In this document: positions 1-11,722 of the stretch, piece after piece
Layout: each line of letters opens with the position of its first letter
How positions within the stretch are numbered: the stretch's first letter is position 1
Source: Lithobates sylvaticus
Taxonomy: Eukaryota; Chordata; Amphibia; Anura; Ranidae
DNA length: 64,000 nucleotides
Reading direction: 5' to 3'
Assembly: GCA_028564925.1 (NCBI GenBank)
Contig: CM053029.1
Span: 294,291,168-294,355,167 of the forward strand
Translations under genes and position numbers: made by a program
The notes under the pieces: generated by a model
Databases searched by the model: none
Seen by the model: the letters and a program-made list of their open reading frames with translations, nothing else
Told to the model about the DNA's origin: nothing

Positions 1-26
1 CACTGACTGTAATGCAATGCACATTG

Positions 27-2420
27 GTACAAGGGGGGTAACTAATGCGCTCAACCAATATAGATAGAAATATTAAAAATAATAAATATAAAGGGAAAAG
101 CAGTCAACATATAAGTGGTCTCACACTGCAGTAATATATAAAAATGGGGGGTATGTGGCGCTAAACCCCAATAAATAACAATAGAATATCCTAAGGGACG
201 TGATCCCTAGTGATGGGTAACCTTAAAGAGGGGGATGTAATAATAATACATTCACATATAAAATGTTGACATCATAAATAAATACATATAATACAATAAA
301 GTGAATGTGCGCGATAAAAGTGACCAATAAATAAGTGTTGCGGTAGAAGATGGCAGTAAAAATAATAGTCATATGAAATAAATCCGAATAATAATAACGA
401 TAAAAATGTGCAGGATAAAATAAATGAGACAGGGAATGCCTCCTGTGAATCAAATAAATCCAAAGTGCACAGTGCAAAGTGCCAAGACGTGAGGATAAAA
501 AGACCAAGCTGAGGTCTGAATGTGCAGAAAAGTCAATCTATAAGGTGCTTCTATGAGCAACAATTGCTTCAATGATCAAAAAGATAACTAAAAAGGAATA
601 ATCATAGGATATTCAAAACATAGATCAGAACCAAGCGGAGGTCTGAGTGTGTAAGACAGTGAGTGACAGTGCATTGGAAAAAAAATGCATTCATCAATAA
701 ACAGATAATAACTGAAACATCAGATCACCAAAAAAGGCATAAGGAGGAGATGCCTGACAGTATGGAATAAATGGACTCCAAAGTAAAGGAGACAACAAAG
801 ATATGTCACCTGGTGCACTACTAGTCCCAGTGTATAATGAAGGTTGTACAGGGGCAGCAAAAAAAAATAAAAAAATATCGCAAAAAAAAATCGCATTAAT
901 AACGCTCAGTATGAAATAAATTTCCTAAAAGATATATATAAAGGAGAGAGTTCCAGATGATTTAAATAGAAAAGTTCTGTGTGACTTCCGTGCGGATAGA
1001 AACTATAATCAAGTGCTCCGCTGTGTTTTTTCAGGGATGCGCCCCCGTGTTTCCCCCAGCCTCTCACCTCAAAGGATGGCCCCAATAGGCCTAGTAAAGC
1101 AGAGGAATCTGTAGATGGTAGCCCTGGTGTCTGGTCCCCTCACCTTCCTAAGGGTTTCTGTGCGTTTTTCCTGAGAGACCGGAAGTTCCTGTATCTCTGA
1201 GCGGCTTTATTCAAACTGCTATGTAAGTGGATATGTTCTTTTAATAAATATTACCGCTATTTTACTACACATTGGAGCGCCGTTTTTCTCTGTATCCCCC
1301 ACCCTATATGCTGATTCGTATTGGGAGCGATTGCTTTCACCTGGAGTGACGTTTGGAACCTCTTTGGGGACCGAATTGTGAGGCAGGAAAAACGCACAGA
1401 AACCCTTAGGAAGGTGAGGGGACCAGACACCAGGGCTACCATCTACAGATTCCTCTGCTTTACTAGGCCTATTGGGGCCATCCTTTGAGGTGAGAGGCTG
1501 GGGGAAACACGGGGGCGCATCCCTGAAAAAACACCACGGAGCACTTTATTATAGTTTCTATCTGCATGGAAGTCACACAGAACTTTTCTATTTAAATCAT
1601 CTGGAACTCTCTCCTTTATATATATCTTTTAGGAAATTTATTTCATACTGAGCGTTAATGCGATTTTTTTTTTTTTTTTTTGCAAATTTTTTTTTTTTGC
1701 TGCCCCTGTACAACCTTCATTATACACTGGGACTGGTAGTGCACCAGGTGACATATCTTTGTTGTCTCCTTTACTTTGGAGTCCATTTATTCCATACTGT
1801 CAGGCATCTCCTCCTTATGCCTTTTTTGGTGATCTGATGTTTCAGTTATTATCTGTTTATTGATGAATGCATTTTTTTTCCAATGCACTGTCACTCACTG
1901 TCTTACACACTCAGACCTCCGCTTGGTTCTGATCTATGTTTTGAATATCCTATGATTATTCCTTTTTAGTTATCTTTTTGATCATTGAAGCAATTGTTGC
2001 TCATAGAAGCACCTTATAGATTGACTTTTCTGCACATTCAGACCTCAGCTTGGTCTTTTTATCCTCACGTCTTGGCACTTTGCACTGTGCACTTTGGATT
2101 TATTTGATTCACAGGAGGCATTCCCTGTCTCATTTTATTTTATCCTGCACATTTTTATCGTTATTATTATTCGGATTTATTTCATATGACTATTATTTTT
2201 ACTGCCATCTTCTACCTCAACACTTATTTATTGGTCACTTTTATCGTGCACAATCACTTTATTGTATTATATATGTATTTATTTATGATGTCAGCATTTT
2301 ATATGTGAATGTATTATTATTACATCCCCCTCTTTAAGGTTACCCATCACTAGGGATCACGTCCCTTAGGATATTCTATTGTTATTTATTGGGGTTTAGT
2401 GCCACATACCCCCCATTTTT
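27..2420. mobile_element. 2.4-kb long-arm inverted repeat with 16-bp flanking direct repeat
   Basis: Two arms of about 1.03 kb (140-1173 and 1384-2420) are near-perfect reverse complements around a spacer of about 210 bp. A 94-codon open frame on the minus strand of the left arm (223-507) reappears almost unchanged on the plus strand of the right arm (2050-2337), which confirms the pairing; it is not a recognisable protein. The 16-mer AATGCAATGCACATTG occurs at 11-26 and again at 2421-2436, directly abutting the right arm. Bases 27-139 continue the left arm without a partner on the right. A 16-bp duplication would fit target-primed retrotransposition of a head-to-head copy, but I do not recognise the family. 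A foldback DNA element is the alternative. Confidence 0.75.
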
Positions 2421-2436
2421 AATGCAATGCACATTG

Positions 2437-2743
2437 CACTGCATCCTTTCCCGTCCTTTCCCGGAAATTGTAAACAGGGACCTGGAAATTACATCACACG
2501 TCACGTCCGCGTCAACAACTAGAAGGGGAGGAAAGCAGACGTGTGTCTACTCTCCTCCCTCTCCCTGCCCCCTCTAACCAGTGGCACCTGCTATGCCGGT
2601 CCTGGGCCCGCAGTTGGGCAAGTGGAACCTAGGATACATAGCAGGGTGCGGGGAGCATTCGGGCGGCAGCCCAGGCGCCAGGTCGAAAGTTCTGGTCGCA
2701 ACAGTGACCTGGCGCCTGGGGTTTGTCGAGCCCTGGTGTAAGG
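2437..2743. other. GC-rich interval with a 15-bp perfect stem
   Basis: No gene is supported. The stretch is CpG-rich and contains a perfect 15-bp inverted pair, CCCAGGCGCCAGGTC at 2670-2684 and its complement at 2706-2720, separated by 21 bp. The overlapping short open frames have no recognisable domain. Confidence 0.5.
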
Positions 2744-2933
2744 CAGGGGTGGGCAACTGCGTCCCTCCAGCTGTTGTGGAAAAACATGTCCCATTATGCC
2801 ACTGCCTTTGGGAGTAACTGTCAGGTGAGTCTTCCTATCATGCCTCTGGCTCTGGGAGTCATGCGTGTACCTATCAGTCTTACAAAGTCTCATGGTACAT
2901 GAAGTTAAACAGCTGAAGGGCTGTCCACTCCTA
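2744..2933. mobile_element. hAT-like MITE, 190 bp
   Basis: The left end CAGGGGTGGGC and the reverse complement of the right end (TAGGAGTGGAC) form imperfect terminal repeats. Similarity continues inward through an AGCTGTT motif on both sides. The flanks are GTGTAAGG (2736-2743) and GTGTAAAG (2934-2941), an 8-bp target duplication with one mismatch. The 8-bp duplication and CAG-type ends are standard for hAT; there is no coding capacity. Confidence 0.8.
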
Positions 2934-2941
2934 GTGTAAAG

Positions 2942-3407
2942 TATCATTTTTTGGGATCAGACTAAAAAGGAAAACATTTAGTGAGTTGCATCAACTGCAG
3001 GGAGCTTGTAATAATTTCTGATCCAGGGCTGGTTACTTTTTATAAAGTGAACCAGTCAAAAATGTCAGGAGATAGGCCGATTTGTTTCTTTGTTACAAAA
3101 CTGTCTGTTGCACTGAATGCCCACTTAGACAGTACACTGGCTGCAACGAAAGCAAAAAGCTCCAGGATGTACTCTGTAAACCTTGGCCAATGGTCCACCC
3201 TGGACACCTAGAAGTTGATGAGGTCTGCATCCACTCTGCAACCCAAGTGGTCTGAGATCATATGGTTTAAGAGTTGCCTGCTACTGCTGCCAGCAGCCAA
3301 GCCTGTATGTTGTGGTTGGAAATGGAATCACAATGGTTATGCCTCTATATTAGGTATCCCTGCATATAACAGAGTGGAGGCAATAATTCTGAGGTTATTA
3401 TTCATCA
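2942..3407. other. No recognised feature
   Basis: Two open frames of 76-78 codons occur here, but I recognise no domain and see no exon-like context. I treat the interval as unannotated. Confidence 0.4.
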
Positions 3408-3430
3408 TTAAAGCAGAGTTCCGCCCCCCC
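3408..3430. repeat. Solo end of a short TTAA element
   Basis: TTAA followed by AGCAGAGTTCC resembles the termini of the complete short TTAA element at 14200-14667. I find no matching opposite end nearby, so this is a truncated copy. The following bases to about 3900 are AT-rich without recognised features. Confidence 0.45.
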
Positions 3431-3904
3431 AGCAAAACAATAAAAGATTAGAGAAAGGATAACTGGATGTGCTGATATTATTTATTGTTAGAACTATTGT
3501 ACAAAACAGAAGAATCAAATAAAAACGTTTCACCTGACAGGACCAGAAATAAAAAAAAACATGACGCTAGCTGTGCCCCTAGCAGGCTCCTACAGCGTTG
3601 GGACGCTCATGAAGAAAAATAAAAAAATAAAAGCTGCGAGGATTGCTAGTAAAACTGCAACTGATATTATATTTCTTATTTTACATTAACACTTTGTTAA
3701 ACACTGAAAAGGATTTTTTCTTAATTTTCAACAATCAATTTCAAACAATCATGAATGTAACTGTTTACAATTTTTTTTTTTTTATTATCAAATAAATTAT
3801 AAATGTTTTAACAGGTTTTTGAAGAAACATAATATTAATTACAGTTTTAGCCTCCTGTTTTTTCCTTTGGCACATAATGCATATGGATAAATCAAATTAT
3901 CTTG

Positions 3905-4085
3905 TTAGGCTACATTCAAACTAGCCCGACTCCAAAGTCGCATGATTTCCAGTGTGACTTTGGAGCGTGACTTTGATGTGACTTTACACTCAAGTCGCAT
4001 GAAAAGTCAAACCAAAGTAGTACTGGCACCTTCTCAAAATCGCTGTGACTTTAAGTCGCACCGATCTGAATGAGTGCCATTGAAA
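3905..4085. repeat. Fragment of a dispersed AAGTCGCA-type repeat
   Basis: The stretch repeats motifs around AAGTCGCA and GTGACTTT on both strands, in the style of a short interspersed frog element. A looser relative begins at about 11511 with the same GTTAGGCT start. Boundaries are uncertain and no target duplication is seen. Confidence 0.4.
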
Positions 4086-4372
4086 AGAATAAAAATAATA
4101 TCTGCTCTTAGTTTAACCACTCCAAAAAGCTGCTTCACTAAAGAAATCCTGCACAATGGGCCCTAAATAAAAATGTACAAAAAAGGTGCGCATGTCCCTT
4201 TAAATGCTAAACTTATAGAAATACATCTCTGAATACAGATATACTTGTCCAATATAAACAAAAATCAATAGTCAACTTTAATATACTTGTGCACTATTAG
4301 CATAAGATCAATATTCATACCAAATAAACATTTATCGTAAGTGAAACAATAAAGTCCATATATAATCCAGAC

Positions 4373-5393
4373 CAATGAAACTCAAACTAGTGTGCTGTGT
4401 GAGATTTGCAGGTGTGCCATGGAAGTTTTGAAAAATATTTAAAATTGCTAGCGTTTTTAAACCTTGAACATATCGAAAAATGTAATGGTAAATCAATGTC
4501 GCAAAAGTTAAAAAAGTAACATATATAAAAACGCAATCTCTGTCAGTCTGTCATTCATTGGTTCCTTTCATAACGCAAGACTTATGCCCAGTACACACGA
4601 CCGTTTTTCTCGTCAGAGGTTTTTCCAACGGATTTCAGATGGAATTCCGCTGAAACTGTCTTGCGTACACACAATCACACCAAAGTCCGACCGTCAAGAA
4701 CGCGTGACGTACAACACGTACGACGGGACTAGAAAAAGTAAGTTCAATAGCCAGTAGCCAATAGCTTCTGTCTCGTACTTGCTTCAGAGCATGCGTCGTT
4801 TTTGGTTATTCGGAACAGCATACAGACGAGCGGTTTTCCCGATAGGAATTGGTTCTGTCGGAAATATTTAGAACGTGTTCTCTTTCTAGGTTCATCAGAA
4901 TTTTCAGGAAAAAAAAGTCAGATGAGGCATACACGCGATCGGAATATGCGATGAAAAGATTCCATCTGACTTTTTCTGTCGGACATTCCGCTTGTGTGTA
5001 CGCGGCATTATGTGAGCTCTCGGGAGAACTCGATCGATCTAATTATATTATAATAATTGAGACCTTTCCTTTCGAACTTTGATGCTTATAAATAAAGTTT
5101 GTTCATTGTTTAGTGATGGAGAAATACTTAATAAAGTCTGGAACTCTGAAAGAGAAACTGTTAAATGAAAAGCAAGGCAGCAAGCGAAAGTACAAAGAAG
5201 TTCACAATCGCTTCAATCTGATTTGCTCTTGAAAGCAGGCACATCCTTCACATTAAATTTTAAATTAAATATATATATGTAAAAATAAATAAGCTCTTCA
5301 ACACAAAAACTGTTAAATCTTTTCAGGTGTGCCATGAAAATCTATAGATCTTTTTGGTGCGCCACAAGACAAAAAAGTTTGAGAAAAACACTG
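4373..5393. mobile_element. hAT-like element interrupted by a TTA-flanked element
   Basis: The ends are CAATGAAACTCAAACT on the left and, reversed, CAGTGTTTTTCTCAAACT on the right. Both continue into a GGTGTGCCATG-type motif. The flanks are ATCCAGAC (4365-4372) and ATCCAGGC (5394-5401), an 8-bp duplication with one mismatch. Removing the nested element (4585-5007 plus one TTA) leaves about 600 bp without a transposase frame, so this is a non-autonomous copy. Confidence 0.72.
4585..5007. mobile_element. PIF/Harbinger-like MITE, 423 bp, TTA duplication
   Basis: The ends read TGCCCAGTACACACG and, reversed, TGCCGCGTACACACAAG, flanked by TTA at 4582-4584 and 5008-5010. A TTA/TAA duplication with TGCCGCGTACACACG-type ends points to PIF/Harbinger. 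It lies inside the hAT-like element 4373-5393, so it is the younger insertion. The element at 32850-33274 is the same family in the opposite orientation. Confidence 0.85.
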
Positions 5394-5591
5394 ATCCAGG
5401 CTTTTAATCTCCAGGTGCCTTAAAGTACTCAGTGATTAATAAAAACAATAAAGTGTGTTTCCAAAAGTAATGCATGCTCTACTTTTGGTACGATAAAGTG
5501 CAATTTGAACCAATTTAAAATAAATGGGCTCAAAGCGCATTACACTGAATCACATGTGAAGTGTACAGGAATGAGCTGTGTGAACTGATGC

Positions 5592-8090
5592 TTAACCACT
5601 TGACCACTGGGCACTTAAACACCCTTAATAACCAGACCAATTTTCAGCTTTCGGTGCTCTCACACTTTGAATGACAATCACTCATTCATACAACACTGTA
5701 CCCATATGAAATTTTTGTCCTTTTTTTCACACAAATAGAGCTTTTTTTTGCGCTATAAAAGAAAAAATACTGAAAATTCAGTAAAAAATAATTTTTTTCT
5801 TTGTTTCTGTTATAAAATTTAGCAAATTTGTAATTTTTCTTGATAAATTTTGGCCAAAATTTATACTGCTACATATCCTTGGTAAAAATAAGTACAAATT
5901 GGGGTATATTATTTGGTCTTCGTGAAAGTTATAGAGTCCACAAGCTATGGTGCCAATATCTGAAAATTGATCACACCTGAAGTACTGACGGCCTATCTCA
6001 TTTCTTGAGACCCTTACATGCCAGAAAAGTACAAATACCCCCCAAATGACCCCTTTTTGGAAAGAAGACATTCCAAGGTATTTAGAAAGAGGCATGGTGA
6101 GTTTTTTGAAGTTGTAATTTTTTCACACAATTCTTTGCAAAATCAAGATTTTTTTTTCTTTTTTTTTTTTCCACAAAATTGTCATATTAGCAGGTTATTT
6201 CTCACACACAGCATATGCATACCACAAATTACACCCCAAAACACATTCTACTATTACTCCTGAGTACGACGATACCACATGTGTGAGACTTTTACACAGC
6301 GTGGCCACATACAGAGGCCCAACATGCAGGGAGCACCTTCAGGCGTTCTGGAGCACCCAGGCCAATTCTGACATTTCTCTCCTACATGTAAAAGTCATCA
6401 TTATTTGCTATAAAATTACATAGAACCCCATAACATTATATATGTTTTTTTAGCAAAGACCCTAGAGAATACAATGGCGGTCGTTGCACGGTACTTGCGC
6501 AGTAATTTTTCAAACGTGTTTTTCTGGGAAAAAAAATGTTTTGTGCTTTACAAGAAACAAAACTGTTTGTAGCCCAATGTTTTTGCATAATGTGAAAGAT
6601 GAAGTCGCCGAGTAAATAGATACCTAACATGTCACCCTTCAAAATTGCAAACTTCGCTACTTAAAAATCCCCATAGGCTTTAATTTTTTTTACTGGTTAC
6701 ATGTTTTGAGTTACAGAGGAGGTCTAGGGCCAAAATTATTGTGCTCGCTCCAACATTCGCAGCGATACCTCACATGTGTGGTTTGAACACCGTTTTCATA
6801 TGTGGGCGGGACTTACATATGTGTTCACTTCTGCATGCGAGCACACGGGGACAGGGGCGCTTTAAAAAAAATAAAAAAATGTATTGTTCATTTTACTTTA
6901 TTTTAGTTTGACCCTTTTTTCCCCCAAAAATTTTTTTTGATCACTTTTATTCCTATTACAAGGAATGTAATCATCCCTTGTAATAGGAATATGACATGAC
7001 AGGTCCTCTTTACAGTGAGATATGGGGTCAATAAGACCCCACATCTCACCTCTAGGCTGGAAAGCCTGAAATAAAATAAAAAAACGATCCTGGCTTCGAT
7101 CGTAGCGAGTATCGCAGGGTATCGCAGAATATTGCAGGGTATCGCAGAGTATCGCAGGGTATCACAGAATATCGCAGGGTATCGCAGGGTATTACAGAGA
7201 ATTGTTGGGTATTGCAGAATATTGTTGGGTATTGCAGAGTATTGTAGGGTATTGCAGAATATAGCAGGGTATTACAGAGTATTGTTGGGTATTGCAGAGT
7301 ATTGCTGGGTATTGCAGAGTATTGCAGGGTATTGCAGGGTATCGCAGAGTATTGCAGGGTATCGCAGAGTGTTGTTGGGTATTGCAGAGTATTGTTGGGT
7401 ATTGCAGAGTATTGCTGGGTATTGCAGAGTATTGTTGGGTATTGCAGAGTATTGCAGGGTATTGCAGGGTATTGCAGAGTATTACTGGGTATTGCAAAGT
7501 ATTGCAGAGTATTGCAGAGTATTGCAGGGTATTGCAGAGTATTGCAGGGTATTGCAGGGTATTACTGGGTATTGCAGAGTATTGCAGGGTATTGCAGAGT
7601 ATTGCAGAGTATTGCAGGGTATTGTTGGGTACTGCTGGGTATGCATCCATCCATGCTCAGCCATCCCTCCATACCCTGTAATACCCAGCAATAAACTTCA
7701 GGCTATTGAGGTGTATTGCAGGGTATAGAGGGATGGCTGAGCATGGATGGATGGATCGGTGGTGACTTCAGAGCAGGCTGTGGGCACTACAGATCCTGCC
7801 CACAGCACTGCTGCCACCGATCCCTCCCCCTCTCCTCTCACACTGTACCGATCGGTACAGAGAGGAGGAGAGAGGAACCGGCGTCATCAAATGATGCTTA
7901 CATGTGATCATTTGACGGAGCGATCGCGTGGTAAACGGCCGTGATCCATGATCCGCCGGGTCCTCTGGACCCGGCGATCACTGATGTTCTCGAGTGCGCG
8001 CCCCAGAGGGCGCACAAGAGGGGAATTCTGTGAGGCCATTAATTAATGGCCTCTCAGAGTTAAGCAACCGCCCTGTAGCCGTTTGGTTAA
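5592..8090. mobile_element. TTAA-F2 element, 2.5 kb, carrying a 10-bp satellite
   Basis: The element starts TTAACCACTTGACCACTGGG (TTAA 5592-5595) and ends GCCGTTTGGTTAA (TTAA 8087-8090). The copy at 41859-42709 has the same start and an equivalent right end. Part of the left third carries, in reverse, the core motif of the TTAA-F1 family, so the two families are related. No transposase frame is seen. It contains the array at 7108-7650. TTAA duplication fits piggyBac-type or Kolobok-type DNA transposons; the ends do not decide between them. Confidence 0.65.
7108..7650. repeat. 10-bp satellite array, unit GTATTGCAGR
   Basis: About 54 tandem decamers, mainly GTATTGCAGA and GTATTGCAGG with ATCGCAG, TTGTTGG and TTGCTGG variants. 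Because the 10-bp period is not a multiple of 3 and the unit lacks stops in several frames, long overlapping frames (130-198 codons) appear on both strands. They are by-products of the repeat, not genes. The same unit forms the array at 62640-63490 in reverse orientation. Confidence 0.9.
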
Positions 8091-8526
8091 AGGGGTTGTA
8101 AATGTACACAATTTTGTCACCTTAATACCTGACCCCTCGAAAGTCCCGCGCTCGCCCCCGACGTCCTCTTCGCCGCTCACCCTGGCCGTTGATTGGCTAG
8201 AGTGGATGTATTGAAAGCAGCACAGCCATTGGCTCGTGCTGCTGTCAATCACATCCAATGACGCGGTGCGCCGGGGGGCGGGGCCGAGTGATACAGCAAG
8301 CAGCTATAGCCGCCGGCTGTATCACGGGAGCGCGCCCGCAAGTGCTTCTCCCCATGCGAGGGAGCTCGCATGTAGGTGAGAAGCACTTGCGGGGGGGAGC
8401 CGAGACAGCCGCCGAGGGACCCCAGAAGACCAGGTTCGGAGCCACTCTGTGCAAAACGAGCTGCACAGTGGAGGTAAGTATGACATGTTTGTTATTTTAA
8501 AAAAAAACACTTTACAACCCCTTTAA
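8087..8526. mobile_element. Short TTAA element, 440 bp
   Basis: Ends TTAAAGGGGTTGTAAA and its reverse complement, with TTAA duplicated at 8087-8090 and 8523-8526. The left TTAA is also the right boundary of the TTAA-F2 element, so the two abut and share one target site. The interior is CpG-rich with an inverted pair around 8333-8395. No coding capacity. Confidence 0.82.
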
Positions 8527-8658
8527 TGTTTAATTTAAATTATGTTACAAAGTTAAGATAACTTGTAAAATGCTAGTTCATGTCTAAAGTCCAAAACCAA
8601 CTATGCTCTATAGGCAAATGTAAGCTTATTAAATTTTCATTGTTTACAGAACAACATA

Positions 8659-9614
8659 CCATATTTATCGGCGTATAACACGCACCGGCGTATAACACGC
8701 ACCCCAAGTTTAGGAGGGAATTTTAAGGAAAAAAAGTTTTAGGAGAGAAGTTTAGGGAAAAAAAAAAACTTACATTTAAGCGTCATTTGCAGCTTGCCCA
8801 GCGTCATTTGCAGCTTGCCCAGCGTCATTTGCAGCCTGCCCAGCGTCATTTGCAGCTTGCCCAGCGTCATTTGCAGCTTGCCCAGCATCATTTGCAGCTT
8901 GCCCAGCGTCATTTGCAGCCTTTCCCAGCGTCATTTGCAGCCTTTCCCAGCGTCATTTGCAGCTTGCCCAGCGTCATTTGCAGCTTGCCCAGCGTCATTT
9001 GCAGCTTGCCCAGCATCATTTGCAGCCTTTCCCAGCGTCATTTGCAACCTGCCCAGCGTCATTTGCAACCTGCCCAGCGTCATTTGCAACCTGCCCAGCG
9101 TCATTTGTAGCTTGCCCAGCGTCATTTGTAGCTTGCCCAGCATCATTTGTAGCTTGCCCAGTGTAATTTGCAGCTTGCTAGTGTCATTTGCAGTTTGCCA
9201 GCGTCATTTGCAGCCTTGCCGACGTTTAAATTTCCCGCCGCGAGACAAACCGCGCATGCGCGGCCGAAAAAGACCGAACCGCGGCCGAAAAAGGCCGAAG
9301 CGCGGCTGAAAAAGACCGAGCCGACTGTTCGGCTCCGCTCAGAGTCCCGCCTCCCTGCTGTTTCGGGAGCGAGCGCAGGGAGGCGCCACTACGAGCGGCG
9401 CTGAACAGCCGGCTTCGGTCTTTTTCGGCCGCGCTTCGGCTTTTTACGGCCTTTTTCGTCTGCGGTTCGGCCTTTTTCGGCCGCGGTCGCCATTTTTTGG
9501 CGCCGCAACCGATTTTTGTAATTTTTTTTTGGGGTATCGGCGTATAACACGCACCCACGACTTTCCCCCGATTTTAAGGGGGAAAAGGTGCGTGTTATAC
9601 GCCGATAAATACGG
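8659..9614. mobile_element. TA-flanked CCGTAT-end element, 956 bp
   Basis: The termini are CCATATTTATCGGCGTATAA and, reversed, CCGTATTTATCGGCGTATAA, flanked by TA at 8657-8658 and 9615-9616. A subterminal motif GGCGTATAACACGCAC occurs twice in direct orientation on the left and again on the right, as expected of transposase-binding sites. The interior holds the 21-bp array 8780-9220 and a GC-rich block rich in CGGCCGAAAAAG motifs (9260-9500). TA duplication suggests a Tc1/mariner-related mover, but I do not recognise the family. Confidence 0.75.
8780..9220. repeat. 21-bp minisatellite inside the CCGTAT-end element
   Basis: About 21 tandem copies of CAGCGTCATTTGCAGCTTGC plus one base, with small variants (CCTTTC, CATC, TGTAG). 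The 21-bp period is a multiple of 3, so heptapeptide frames run through it on both strands. These are artefacts of the period. There are no unique spacers, so this is not a CRISPR-like array. Confidence 0.9.
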
Positions 9615-9616
9615 TA

Positions 9617-10394
9617 AATGTTAAATAAAATACATGGTACACCCCGACAATAGGGATGTGGATATGCAAAGTAAGAGAAATTAGCAAAATGGAAGACTTG
9701 GTTCTTTCCGCAAAACACCAACAGGAATGTTACTCCGACACATGGTCACTATGGAACGTATACTTTTTCTCGGAGGAGGGGCAAACCCTCCTTGACGGCA
9801 ACTGGATGGCGACTCGAATTACTACATCTACCACTTTAATTAATGGCTCATCTGGCTACGGTGCACTTACGGTGCCCGCCCTGACACTCCCCTGCGTTCC
9901 GCAAGCTCGCACTAGATACATCCCCACACACCCATTCCCCAATTCCCCACCTCCCTTCTTTTCTTCTCTCCCCCCCCCCCCCCCCTCACATATATTTCTC
10001 TTCTAGTCTTTCTTTCTCTTCTCTTTTCCTTCCCCCTTTTGTCTTTTCTCTTTTTCTCTTTGTTTTACAGGAACCTGAAAATTATAAAATCGGTTGGGAC
10101 TGGTCCGGGACCTTTACTGGAGTAGCATGAATAGATAGCCAGCTCTCGTGTTTTAGGAACACACCACCACAGATGGCAAACTATCAGTTTGTCCTTCAGA
10201 GGCCTTAAATTGTCTCCAAACATAGTATATACTTGCAATGCTGTATTATGCAACTGACTGTATATATCCAGATGTTTATACTATGCAACTGACTATTTAT
10301 ATCCAGATGTTTATACTATGCAACTGACTGTATATATCCAGATACTTGTACCCGACCATGTTCTTGGAATAAATAAAATAATTGTAAAAAAAAT
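9617..10394 (+). mobile_element. 5'-truncated L1/Tx1-like LINE 3' end
   Basis: A frame at 9656-9780 reads like the tail of an L1-type ORF2, with MEDLVLSAKHQQ followed by two spaced tryptophans (TWSLWNVYF). After it come a long polypyrimidine tract (9955-10070), a 3' UTR, AATAAATAAA at about 10370 and an A-rich tail near 10387. That order is what a LINE 3' end looks like. The truncation point falls just after the preceding TA-flanked element. The protein tail is too short for a firm family call. Confidence 0.5.
10246..10350. repeat. Three tandem copies of a ~43-bp unit in the LINE 3' UTR
   Basis: The unit contains ATGCAACTGACTGTATATAT followed by CCAGATGTTTATACT. Three near-identical copies precede the AATAAA of the presumed L1-like 3' end. 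Confidence 0.7.
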
Positions 10395-10689
10395 GAATAG
10401 ATGTGTAAACGATAAAAAATGTATCACGTAAACCAGGGTTTCTAAAACTTAATTTGAGGACCCAAATAAGAAAATTGTTAAAGAAAAAAATTACTATCCT
10501 AATGTCAGCAAAGCCATACGAAGGCAAATAACAAACACCCAAACAGTAAACATATTTGTTACCATTCAAGTAGAGTTACATTTTTTTCTCCTTTATTAAG
10601 TGAAACTTAAAATATTGTTAATTAAACAATAATTCAAAATAATGCAAAACAGACAATAGATCCCTGTAGTCTGCCACTTACCTCTGAAC

Positions 10690-11125
10690 TCTTGTTAAAC
10701 AGCTCACTTTCTGCACCCTTCTGTACCCCTCTTACACTAATCACCTTCTGCACCCTTCTGTACCCCTCTTACACTGCTCACCTTTTGCACCCTTCTGTAC
10801 CCGTCTTACACTGCTCACCTTCTGCCCCCTTCTGTACCCCTCTTACACTTCTCACCTTCTGCCCCCCTTCTGTACCCCTCCTACACTGCTCACCTTCTGC
10901 CCCCTTCTCTACCCCTCTTACATTGCTCACCTTCTGCACCCTTCTGTACCCCTCTTACACTGCTCACCTTCTGCCCCCTTCCGTACCCCTCTTACACTGC
11001 TCACCTTCTGCCCCCTTCTGTAGCCCTCTTACACTGCTCACCTTCTGCCCCCTTCTGTAGCCCTCTTAAACTGATCACCTCTGCATCCCCCATTCTCCTC
11101 TTACACTGCTCCCTTATATACACTC
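10690..11125. repeat. 37-bp minisatellite
   Basis: About ten tandem copies of a unit built from CACCTTCTGCACCCTTCTGT and ACCCCTCTTACACTGCT, decaying at the right edge. The 122-codon open frame through it (10692-11060) is repetitive Ser/Pro/Leu-rich translation and not a gene. 10395-10689 and 11126-11510 show nothing recognisable. Confidence 0.9.
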
Positions 11126-11510
11126 TCTAACTGTCACATTTTCTTCCATCTCCTTAATAAAAGCTATACACAACTGTCAATGTGCTGCCCATACCACTGT
11201 TAATCTGTCTCTTCCTCCAATGTCAGTAGCAAAGAGGAGTCAAACAGGGAATAATTGCTGAGCCCATCAGGGCAGGGGGCCAATCAATACACATACAATT
11301 AAAATTAGATTGATGAGGTGAGCGGGTCTGAAGGAGGAAAAAAGCTAAGATTCTCCATTTTTGCCTTATGAAGGCAGATTCTTTCACTTGACGTGACTGG
11401 AGAAGAGGGTGACAGGATTGGGAAAGAGTGACAGGCCCAGGATAAGTGTGTCAGTTTCACTTTCCACTGCAAGGAAATTAATGTAGACCTGTACTTTGTC
11501 CATTCAGAGT

Positions 11511-11714
11511 TAGGCTTAGTTTACACTACGGCAATGCAATTTTGACACACTTTATTGTGATTTTGTAGTGCAACTTTGATGCAGCTTTGCATATTCTATA
11601 GGGCCAAATCCCATTGTAAATCACACCAAAATAGCTAAAGAATCTTTTACAAAGTGCTGAGTTACACCATTAAATTGAATGTGCTTTCCTTTGTCATACT
11701 AGTGTGAACCATCA
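11511..11714. repeat. Fragment of a dispersed short element
   Basis: Starts GTTAGGCTTAGTTTACACTA and ends near CTAGTGTGAACCATCACTAAG. Start TAGTTTACACTA and end TAGTGTGAACCA are roughly complementary, suggesting a MITE of about 200 bp. No clean target duplication could be assigned. Confidence 0.4.
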
Positions 11715-11722
11715 CTAAGTAG

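Noticed and set aside
2541-2947. Possible CpG-rich first exon with 118-codon minus frame
   Set aside because: No domain, no splice signal I can defend, and the right part is a hAT-like MITE with its own target duplication.
7132-7728. 198-codon open frame and several overlapping ones on both strands
   Set aside because: They are translations of the 10-bp satellite; the unit has no stop in several frames, so long frames arise automatically.
8780-9309. 107-171 codon frames and possible CRISPR-like array
   Set aside because: A 21-bp tandem minisatellite without unique spacers, in a vertebrate transposon.
9955-10075. Polypyrimidine tract followed by CAG as a splice acceptor
   Set aside because: It sits between the presumed LINE ORF tail and its 3' UTR, and no exon follows that I can support.
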